DNA of 64,000 bases from an uncultured Tenacibaculum sp. (GTDB lineage Bacteria; Bacteroidota; Bacteroidia; Flavobacteriales; Flavobacteriaceae): contig NZ_CANMLT010000007.1 in assembly GCF_947498805.1 (NCBI RefSeq), forward strand, positions 124,001-188,000, given 5' to 3'. Below the pieces are notes generated by a model that saw only the letters and a list, made by a program, of their open reading frames with translations, ran no database searches and was not told where the DNA came from. The translations under genes were made by a program, and so were the position numbers. The number at the start of each line of letters is the position of its first letter. The first letter of the stretch is position 1. Positions 35,816 to 46,900 of this stretch are shown one piece after another.

Positions 35816-37907
35816 GAATAAGAACATACTAGTTATTATTACACTATTAATAACAAGCTTTTCATTTAAAGCCTTTGCTCAGAAAGAGTTAGGGAATGTA
35901 AAAGCAGAAGTGAAGGTGATAGCCGCAGTATCTGAGGAAAAAATATTATTGCGTTGGGGAGTAACAACACCTACAGCCTGGAAATATGCAAATAGATATG
36001 GATACATAATTGAACGAAAAACTATTGCTGTTGGTGAAGAAATTTTGGCTACTCCCATAATTAAAGAATTGACAACAATTCCATTAAAGCCTCGTCCGAT
36101 GATGGAATGGAAAGAATTTTCAGAAGAAAATAATTATGCCGCAATAGCTGCGCAAGCATTATACGGAGAAGGTTTTGATATTGATATGAATAATGGTGGT
36201 GATGGAATTTTAAATATTCTAAATAAGGCTCAAGAAATAGAACAAAGATTTGCATTTGCTTTGTATGCAGCAGATCAAAATTTTAAAGTGGCAGAATATT
36301 CTGGTTTAGCCTATACAGATACGAGTGTGAAACCTAAAGAACGTTATTTATATACAATTCGGGTAGCGCTTCCAGAGGAGAAAAAGGATTTGATAAAGCC
36401 AGGAGGTGCATATTTAGGAATACTTGATAAAAAGCCACTACCTAAACCACAAGAGTTTGTTGGTGTTTTTAAGGATAGGACAGCCATTTTAAGTTGGAAC
36501 CAAGCAATTCTAAAGAAATATTATAATAGTTATGTAATTGAAAGATCAGAAGATCAAGGAAAAACTTTTAGTAAACTATTAGGAACACCAGTTGCTAAAT
36601 TAGGAGAAAGAGAAAATAACCCTTCTAATAGGATGATGTATATAGATAGCTTGTTTCAAAATAATAAAGTCTATACCTATAGAATTAAAGGAGTTTCTCC
36701 GTTTGGTATTGAAGGTCCATACTCGAATCTTGTTTCAGGAAAAGGAATTACTCCTTTAACATTTACACCATTTATAACAGATATTAATCTTGATAACCAA
36801 GGAGCCCTTTTAAAATGGGAATTTCCGTCAGAAGGAGTTAGCACATTGAGTAAGTTTAAACTACTAAGATCCAATACTCCAAAAGGGAAATACCTTGTGG
36901 TAAATGACAACATTTCGAAAAATCAACGAAGTATTAAATTGACCAATTTACAGGCAATTAATTACTTTAAAATTGTAGGAGTTGGATATGATGGAGGTAT
37001 CCGAGAATCTTTCCCTAAAATGGTACAACCAGATGATATTACACCACCAGAGGTGCCTAGTATGTTAAATGGAACAATAGACTCATTAGGAGTGGTTAGA
37101 TTAAACTGGAAACAAAATTCAGAAATAGACTTTTTAGGATATCGAGTTTTTAAGGCCAATTTAAAAACAGATGAATTTACTCAAATCACTTTTGAACCAA
37201 TACCGAGTAGTACGATTATCGATACCATTAATATAAAAACCTTGAATAAGAAAATTTACTACAAGGTTCAAGCTTTTGATAAGAGATACAACCCTTCTAA
37301 ATTTTCTACAGTATTAGAACTAGATAGACCAGATATTGTTCCTCCTTCAGCTCCAGTATTTACTTCATTTAAATCAGACAAAGGAACAGTAGCTATAGAA
37401 TGGGTAACAAGTACGAGTGATGATGCAGCGTATACGGTAATCTATAGAAAAGAAAAAATGAAAAAAGAACCATGGCAATTAATAAAAAGAATGCCATTAC
37501 CAGAGAATAAATTGATTGACTCTTCGGGTACAGTTGGAAATACCTATTTATACACGGCATTAACAGAAGACACCTCTGGAATAGAATCTAAGCCTATAGC
37601 TCCATTAAAAATAACAGTCTTGGATAACTCACCGAAACCTGTTATTGAGAAATTTACAAGTTATGTAAATAGAGAAGCAAGATACATTGAGTTAAGTTGG
37701 AACTATAAGCAAGCGAAAGTCAAAGAGTTTGTATTATACAAAGCAGAAGAAGGTAAGAATCCAACAACATATAGAATGTTTAAGGCATCCACTAATAAGT
37801 TTAAAGACACAAACTTATTAATCAACACAAAATATACATTTTTAATTCAAGCAATTTTCGAATCAGGAGCTAAATCTCCAGTTAAAAAGATTGAAGTAAA
37901 CTATTAA
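35808..37907 (+). CDS. Exported multi-domain fibronectin-III protein (699 aa)
   Basis: After a signal peptide (TLLITSFSFKAFAQ) the protein consists of about five fibronectin-III-like domains. Recognisable starts are PKPQEFVGVFKDRTAILSWN (about 205), the region near 320, PPEVPSMLNGTIDS (about 410), PPSAPVFTSFKSDKG (about 510) and PVIEKFTSYVNREARYIEL (about 605). These domains usually mediate protein-protein contact outside the cell. It lacks a T9SS sorting domain. The gene overlaps the preceding one by 8 bases and precedes the giant adhesin by 12 bases, so it probably forms a stoichiometric partner of the adhesin. The N-terminal 200 residues are not assigned to a family. Confidence 0.78.
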   Translation: MIKNKNILVIITLLITSFSFKAFAQKELGNVKAEVKVIAAVSEEKILLRWGVTTPTAWKYANRYGYIIERKTIAVGEEILATPIIKELTTIPLKPRPMMEWKEFSEENNYAAIAAQALYGEGFDIDMNNGGDGILNILNKAQEIEQRFAFALYAADQNFKVAEYSGLAYTDTSVKPKERYLYTIRVALPEEKKDLIKPGGAYLGILDKKPLPKPQEFVGVFKDRTAILSWNQAILKKYYNSYVIERSEDQGKTFSKLLGTPVAKLGERENNPSNRMMYIDSLFQNNKVYTYRIKGVSPFGIEGPYSNLVSGKGITPLTFTPFITDINLDNQGALLKWEFPSEGVSTLSKFKLLRSNTPKGKYLVVNDNISKNQRSIKLTNLQAINYFKIVGVGYDGGIRESFPKMVQPDDITPPEVPSMLNGTIDSLGVVRLNWKQNSEIDFLGYRVFKANLKTDEFTQITFEPIPSSTIIDTINIKTLNKKIYYKVQAFDKRYNPSKFSTVLELDRPDIVPPSAPVFTSFKSDKGTVAIEWVTSTSDDAAYTVIYRKEKMKKEPWQLIKRMPLPENKLIDSSGTVGNTYLYTALTEDTSGIESKPIAPLKITVLDNSPKPVIEKFTSYVNREARYIELSWNYKQAKVKEFVLYKAEEGKNPTTYRMFKASTNKFKDTNLLINTKYTFLIQAIFESGAKSPVKKIEVNY

Positions 37908-37919
37908 AAAGAAAAAGAT

Positions 37920-40900
37920 ATGAAAAAATTTATCCCCCTAGTATTGTTCTTGTTTTTTTCAATTTTATCACATGCTCAAACATATAAAATAGAAGTAAAA
38001 GGATATATAGGTCAAGGTAGATCTTCTTGTGGTACCAGAAAAAATGGACTAAAAGAAATCAAACTATATTTCCAAGACGGAAGTTCGAAACGTTTGGCTT
38101 ACTACGACTATAAATTTATCAACCAAAGTTATTCTCATGACGATACGTTTAATGTTTCTAAGAGAGTTACAAGAGTTGAATTTCATACAATTACAAGAAG
38201 AAATGGAACATTTGGATGTAAAAGTTCTAAGGAGATTAAGAAAACCGTAAATGTTAATTCACCATGTTTTTATAAGTATTACAATAGAAGTGAAGTTTAT
38301 AAAGACGATATCGGGAGTGGTTGGGCACAAATTACCATCACTCCAAATGCTTCTTTATCTTTTAGTGATGGATCAAATGCATCTTCAGTAAAAACAGCTT
38401 GTTTAAGTAGTGCGGTTGGAATTAAAGCTACGGCTGGATTTACACCAACTTCGCAAGTATACACATGGGAATTTTTTGACAATGTGAATACAGATACAAG
38501 ACCGCATCCAGATTATCAGGCGTTGCAAAACGCGGTTAATACGGCTAGAGCGGCTTACAATAATTGTGTTCGAAGAACGGGAGATCCGGATAGATGTGAA
38601 TTCATGTTAATGGACCTAATGGAAGCACAAAGAGACTTAGCAAATTATTCAGGTCCGCAAACGATACAAGTAGGAGTTTGGAGAGCTATTTCCAACAAAG
38701 CAGGACAGTCTTCTATAAATTTAAGATTAAGCGATATTTATTCTTCAGCAGCAGATAGAAATAGTGCTTTGACACAAAATATATTGGTGCGCATGAAACC
38801 AAGTTGTAATACCCAATTTACAACGAATACAGTGACAGTACAATACCTGCCAGATGCTCCTCAAATTGCAAGAGCTCCAACGATTGTACAACCAACATGT
38901 TCTTACAGTACCAATGCAGATTTTAAACTATTCTTTACAAGACAAGTTTTTAGCTACGAAAAAATTGATTTTAACCTTTTAAAGAAAACACGAACCAATC
39001 AGTATGTAGCAGTAGATAACAATACAGGAATTACTTCTTTTGTGCGTTCTGGATCAAATTGGATGTATGATTGGAGACCCACTTCAGGTACTTTAGCTGG
39101 AGGAGAATATAGGGTAGAAGTAACAGGGTTTAACAGAAGTACTAGTTCCCCATTATGTGAGAAATATTCCTATGATTTTGTTATTGCAGCGCCGCCTAAA
39201 GTAGTTTTTAGTGCCTCGAAAGTTCAAGATGAAACTTGCTATAATAGTAAAGATGGAAAAATAAAAATTAATGGGGCAGGAGGATCTGGTAGCTTTTATT
39301 ATAGTTTAAATAATGGAACTACTTGGAGTTCATCTACTTTTTCTGGTAGTACAACCATAAGTGGACTTGCACCAGGTGGTTATACTATTAGAATAAGAGA
39401 TACGAAAGGATGTATAGATCAAGATAATGTTTCAGATCCTATTACAATAAGTTCAAAGAGTAGAATAACACATACATTGCCTTCTAATGCGGTTACGCAT
39501 CCAAGTGCGGCAGGAAACTCTGATGCATCAATAAGAATTACTAGAGTAAATGGAGGAACTCCTTTTACCAATTATTACAATTACACGGTTTTATTGAATG
39601 GAAGTAGTTCAAATACCGTAACTGGTAGAGCTTATATAAGTGGTTTTGTAATTCCGAATTTACCAGCAGGAACGCATAAGATAAGATATACAGATAAAAA
39701 TAACTGTACGCAAGAATATACACTTCCTAGAATAATAGCTCCGCAGCCAGTAGCTTTTACAGTATCATCTGTAAAGCCAGATTGCTATCGAGGAAAAGGA
39801 AGAATAAATGTAACAAGTATCTCAGGAGGATATCCAAACTATACAGTAACTTTAAAAAGAGGAGGAACTGTTTTAAGTAGAAAAACAGGAGTTACTTCGA
39901 GTACTTATTTTGATATAGAAGCAGGAAACTATACTATTTTAATAAAAGATACTAGACAAGGAAATCTTGAAAAACCAATTCAAGTATTAGAACAATCTCA
40001 AGTAGTTATTTCGGGAGTGAATATAATAACTCCAATAAAATGTAATGGACAGTCAGCTTCCGTAAGAGTATCGGCTTCAGGTGGAAAATCAAATTCATAT
40101 CAATATGCTATATATAAAAGTTCAGGAATAGTTTGGCAAAATAGCAATACATTTTCATTACCAGCTAGTGCTGTTGGGTACAGGTTTATTGTAAGAGATA
40201 GAAATGTAACTACATGTCGATCAAATGTATCTTCTTCTGTAGTTATAACAGAGCCCTTACCTTTAGAGATAGTGAGTAATACTGTAAAGCATAATACAAT
40301 TTATAGAGGAGCAACTGGTGAGATTCGTTTATCCATTGCAGGAGGTATTACAAATTATACTGTAACTTGGAGAAAAAGAGGAGATGCTACTTTTTCAAAA
40401 ACAGGTAATCCAGCTACAGGATTAAGAGCAGGGTTTTATACAGCAACTGTTAGAGACAGAAATAACTGTCAAATAACTTCAAGCGAAATAGAAGTAAGAG
40501 AGAATCCACAACTTTTAGCATCGCTTTCAATTACGAAGAGTATTACTTGTAATGGAGGACTAGGATCACTAAGAGTAACTGCATCAGGTGGATCCAATTC
40601 TTATACTTATAAGTGGTATAGAGGAGGAGCATTGATATCAGGAAGAACAACAAATCAATTATCAAATGTGGTAGGAGGAAACTATTCTGTTACGGTGAAT
40701 GATGGGTTTACAAGCATTTCTAAAATTATTTCGTTAACGCAACCAAGTGCTGTTTCGTTAAGCACAAGTAAAACAGATATTACTTGTAATGGAGCGGATG
40801 ATGGAACCATTAAATTAACAATCAATGGAGGAATACCTCCTTATCAATATTCAATTGATAATCAAACATCTTTTCAAGCAGTAAACAGTTTAACAAATAA

Positions 40901-43900
40901 CACTATAGAAGGATTAACTTCAGGTGGTTTTGCCGTTTGGATTAGAGATAATAATGGATGTGTAATAGCAACTCCATCAAATGTTACCATAAACGAACCT
41001 ACAAAAATAGTATTCGATAGTTCTAACGTAACCAATTGTGAAACAACAGGAGGAAATGAAGGAGCGATAACAATAAGTACTTCAGGAGGTGATGGAACAC
41101 TTATATATCAATGGACGAAGCAAGGAGATGGGGCTTTCTCAAGAACTACAAAAGATATTAGCGGACTTTATGCAGGTACCTATCAAGTAGTAGTAAAAGA
41201 CAGAAAAGGTTGTCAGGTAACACAATCTTTTGAAGTTAGAGAACCACAACCTATTCAGGTGGCTATTAACATCACAAAGACGATTTTATGTAAGGGAGAA
41301 GAAACAGCAGAATTAGTAGCTGCGATAACTGGAGGTTACCCTATAAATTCAACCCCTCTTGATTTTGAATATAGGTGGTATAATATAACTTCTGGTACGC
41401 CAGTTTTATTAAATACAGATGTAAAGAAAGATAAAATAGGTAGTCTTAAAGCAGGTACTTATAGGGTTGTAGTAAATGATGTAAAAGGAGCTACTACTCA
41501 AAAAGAAATCGTAATAAATGAACCAGCAGCAATAACCGTTAGTTTAGCTGCCAGTACAAATGTAAATTGTTTTGGAGGAGGAGATGGAAGTATTGATGTA
41601 ACTGTTTTAGGGGGGACAACCCCATATAGTTTTTTATGGAAAAATACTACAGATGCAACGTTTAGTAAAACAACAGAAGATGTTACAGGATTAGAAGAAG
41701 GAACTTATTATGTTGAAATTACAGACGCAAATGGATGTAAAGAAACATCAACAAACTTTGTAATTCAGCAACCTTCAGTAGCATTAGCAATATCCAATCA
41801 TACCATAGTTAATTTAACTGGGTTTGAAACTAAAAACGGAAGCATTTCTGTAAATGTTACAGGAGGAACTCCAAATTATACCTATGAATGGAGGTTAAAA
41901 GGAAATACTGCAATTATTGGAAGAACGAATCCGTTTGAAAATATTGATGCAGGAGAATATCAATTGACAGTTAGAGATGCCAATGGATGTACTACAACAG
42001 AAGATTATGTAGTTACACAGCCAGAAAAATTATTAGTGGATAACATCAATCAAACAGGAAATATTTTATGTTTTGGTGATAAAAATGTACGTTTAGTTGC
42101 TAGTGCAACAGGAGGAGTAATGCCTTATACTTATTCATGGAAACTGAAAGGAACCGCTACAGAATTAAGTGCTGCAAATACCTTAGATAATATTGGAGCA
42201 GGAACTTATGAAATTAAGATTACTGATAAAAACGGAAATATAGCCTTAAGAGAATACGAGGTAACACAACCTTTATTGTTGGAGATTTCGGGAATTAACA
42301 AAGGAGATGTATCCTGTTTTGGAGGATCAAATGGATTTATCAATGTATCTGTTTCAGGAGGAAGGACTCCTTATAGTTATAGTTGGAAACATGGAGCAAC
42401 TAGTAGTAATTTAAATGGATTATCGGTGGGAGAATATGAAGTTACAATTCGTGATAAAAATCTATGTGAGGTTACAAGAAAAGTAACTGTAAATCAACCT
42501 TTAGCAGCAATAACCATTGACAACCATACGATAAAGAATGTCTCTGGTTTTGGACTATCTAATGGAGAAATAAGTATCAATGTAGTTGGAGGAACACCAA
42601 GTTATACCTACGAATGGAGAGATGCTAGAGGAACAATATTAAGTAGTACTAGTGCTGTTTTAAGTGGAGTAAAAGCAGGAGATTATTCGGTAAAGGTAAC
42701 AGATACAAAAGGGTGTTTAGTAGAAGCAACCTATAGGGTTACAGAACCAGATTTATTAACTGTAGCTGTTAGAGAAACATCCTCTATTTTATGTAAAAAT
42801 GAAGTAGGAACGCTAGTAGCAGATGTTACTGGAGGAGTAGCACCTTACAATTATTCATGGAAATTGAAAGGAGCAGCTACCGAACTAAGTACTGTGAATA
42901 GCTTAGCGAATGTTTCCGTAGGAACTTATGAGGTAACTGTTACTGATAAGAATAGTAATGTTACAAAAGTTGAATATGAATTAACAGAACCGTTGTTATT
43001 AGAAATAACAAGTATAAATAAAGGAGATGTTTCATGTCATGCAGGAAGAAATGGATTTATCAACATATCAGTTTCAGGAGGAGTAACACCGTATACCTAT
43101 AATTGGAGACATGGAGCTACAGGAAGTAGTTTAAGTTCTTTATCGGCGGGAGAATATGAAGTTACAATTCGCGATAAGAATTTATGTGAAGTAACAAGAA
43201 AAATAACAATTCAAGAACCTGCAGCAGCATTGAGTATAGATAGTCATGCTATAAAACACGTCTCTGGTTTTGGATTATCAAATGGAGAAATAAGAATTAA
43301 TGTAGTTGGAGGAACACCAAACTATACCTATGAATGGAAAAATGCTAGTGGAACTGTGTTAAGCAATACTAGTGCTGTTTTATCAGGAATAAAAGCGGGA
43401 GATTATTCTGTAAAAATAACAGATACAAAAGGATGTTTAGTTGAAGAAACATATACGGTTAACGAACCAGGAGTGTTATCTGTAGCAATAAGAGAAACAT
43501 CCTCTATCTTATGTAAAAATGGAACAGGAACATTGGTAGCAGATGTAAGTGGAGGAATACTTCCATATACCTATTCTTGGAAGTTAAAAGGAAGTGCAAC
43601 AGAATTAAGCACAACCAACCAACTAGAAAATATAGGAGCAGGAACTTATGTTGTTAGTATTACAGATAAAAATACCAATGTAGTTACCAAAGAATACGAA
43701 TTAATAGAGCCATCTCTATTTGAAATAACAGGAGTATCTAAAGGAGATGTATCTTGTTTTGGAGGAACTAATGGGTTCATTAATGTATCAGTTTCAGGAG
43801 GAACTACTCCTTATAGTTACACATGGAAACATGGAGCAACTGGTAGTAATTTAAGCTCATTGTCGGCAGGAGAATATGAAGTTACAATTCGAGATAAAAA

Positions 43901-46900
43901 CCTTTGTGAGCTAACAAGAAAAGTAACTATAGATCAACCTTTAACTGCAGTTACTATTGATAATCATTCAATAAAAAATGTCTCTGGTTTTGGCTTATTA
44001 AATGGAGAGATAAGTATCAATGTAGTTGGTGGATCACCAAATTACACCTACGAATGGAAAGATGCTAGCGGTACTGTATTGAGTAGTACAAATGCTATCT
44101 TATCAGGAATAGGTGCAGGAAATTATTCTGTAAAAGTGACAGATACAAATGGATGTTTTGTAGAAACAACATATACAGTTACCGAACCAGGATTACTAGA
44201 AGTAACCGTAAGAGAAACATCCTCTATTTTATGTAAAAACGGAGTAGGAACATTGGTAGCAGATGTAAGTGGAGGAACACTACCTTATACATATTCATGG
44301 AAATTAAAAGGAAGCTCAAGCAAGTTAAGTGTTACGGATAAATTAGAAAATGTTGCCGCTGGAACTTATATAGTTACAATTTCAGATAGAAACAGCAATA
44401 CAGTAACAAAAGAACACGAACTAACGGAGCCATCGTTATTGGCAATTACTGGAGTTTCTAAAGGAGACGTAACATGTTTTGGAGGTACCGACGGATTTAT
44501 AGAAGTTACAGTTTCAGGTGGAGTAACTCCTTATACGTATAGTTGGAAACATGCAAGCGTGGATAGTAATAGAATAGAGAACTTATCTTCTGGGGAATAT
44601 TCAGTAACTATCACAGATAAGAATGGATGTGCGGTAGAAAGAACAGTAAATATTACACAACCAATAGAGTACGATATTACTAAGATAAAACTAATTAGAC
44701 CAAGTTCTAATCTTGTTAATGATGGAAGTATTGAAGTAACGATTATTGGTGGAGTTGCACCATATACATATGAATGGAAAGATGGAAATGGAAATGTAAT
44801 TTCAACGAAATCATCAAGTAGCTTAAATGATAAGATTGAAAATTTATCAGAAGGAAGATATACGATTAAGATAAAAGATGCTAGTAATTGTGTAATTGAA
44901 GAAACTTATAATTTGGCTAACCCAGGTGAGTTATTAGTATCTATTGAGCAGGTTCAGGAAATAACTTGTTTTAATGCTTCCAATGCAATTTTAGATGTAA
45001 TTACAATTGGAGGAGTTGGAGGTAATAATTATGCTTGGTATAATGCAGATACAAGTTTGTTAGTAGGAAATAAGAAAGAGTTAAAAAACATTCCTGTAGG
45101 TAATTATTATGTAGTAGTAAGTAATGCTGAGGGAATTGAAGAACAGAGTTCAATCTTTACAGTTTCGCAACCAACAGAAATTAAGTTAACAATATCGAAA
45201 ACAGATTTGAGTTGTTTTAACGCTAATAATGGAAGTTTTGAAGCAACAATTGTTGGAGGTACAGGAAATTATGAGTTTAGATATAGAGATACAGCCGGTT
45301 TTACTAATTGGAGTTCTGTGACAGGAAATACAATAGCTATAAGTAATTTAAAGAAAAATACCTATACGCTACAAGTTAGAGATACTAATAACTGTATGGC
45401 ATTACATACATCTGGAAGCTCAGATTTTAGTATTGATATTACTGAGCCATTAGAGTTATTAATTTCTAGTGAAGTTATAGAAGATGTAACAGGTTTTGGG
45501 CTATCAAACGGATCAATTTCAGCAACTCTAACAGGAGGAACTCCACCGTATTCATATGAATGGAAAGATGGTTCAGGAGCAACCATTTTAACAGGTACGA
45601 ATGAAGTTACAGGAATAGCGGGAGGTAATTACGAATTGTTAGTAACAGATAGTAAAGGATGTAGTTTAACGAAAAACTATGTAGTAGCAGAGCCGTCAAT
45701 ATTAGCGGTAAATATTGTTAGGACAGCTATCATCAGTTGTAATGGAGAAGAAGACGGAGCTTTAAAAGCAGAGGTAACAGGAGGAGTTGCAGGATATACA
45801 TACAAGTGGTACAAACAATCAAGTACTCCATTATTGGTAGGAACAGCATCATTTGTATCAGGATTAGGAGATGGAGTCTTTTATGTAGAAATAGAAGATA
45901 CCAAAGCAAATAAAGTAACAAGCGCTTCTTTTGAATTAAAAGAACCAGAAGTTTTAGTAGTAGGCTTAAATTCTGAGTATACTTTATGTGGAACAGGAAA
46001 TGATTGGACCATTAATACAACCCTAACAGGAGGAACAGCTCCATATACCTATATATGGAATACAGGAAGTAACGATAGCAAGCTACAAAATGTGATTGCT
46101 GGAAATTATGAGGTTACAATTCTAGATGCCAATGGATGTAGAGTATCACAGTCAGTAACATTAACACCTCCACCTACGTTAGCAATTTCTAATGAAGTTG
46201 TAGAAGATGTAACAGGTTTTGGATTATCAAACGGATCAATTTCAGTAACTCTAACAGGAGGTACTCCTCCATATTCATATGAATGGAAAGATGGTTTAGG
46301 AGCAACCATTTTGACCGGTGTGAGTGAAATTACAGGAATATCAGGAGGTAATTACCAATTGATAGTAACAGATAGTAAAGGATGTAGTTTAACTAAAGAC
46401 TATATAGTAACAGAGCCTTTAAAACTAGAAGTAAGTATTGTAAGAACTGCTGTGATCAGTTGTAATGGAGAAGAAGACGGTGCTTTAAAAGCAGAGGTAA
46501 CAGGAGGAGTTATAGGATATACATACAAGTGGTACAAACAATCAAGTACTCCAGTATTGGTAGGAACAGCATCATCTGTATCAGGATTAGGAGATGGAGT
46601 CTATTATGTAGAAATAGAAGATACCAAAGCAAATAAAGTAACAAGTGCTTCTTTTGAATTAAAAGAACCACAAGTTTTAGCTTTAAGTGTAAACTCAGAA
46701 TATACTTTATGTGGAACAGGAAACGACTGGACAATAAACACAACTGTAACAGGGGGAACAGCACCGTATACTTATTTATGGAATACAGGAAGTAATGAAA
46801 CTAAGTTACAAAACGTGGTTGCTGGAAATTATGATGTAACCATTGTGGATACCAATGGATGTAGAGTATCACAATCAATAACGTTAACACCACCACCTGC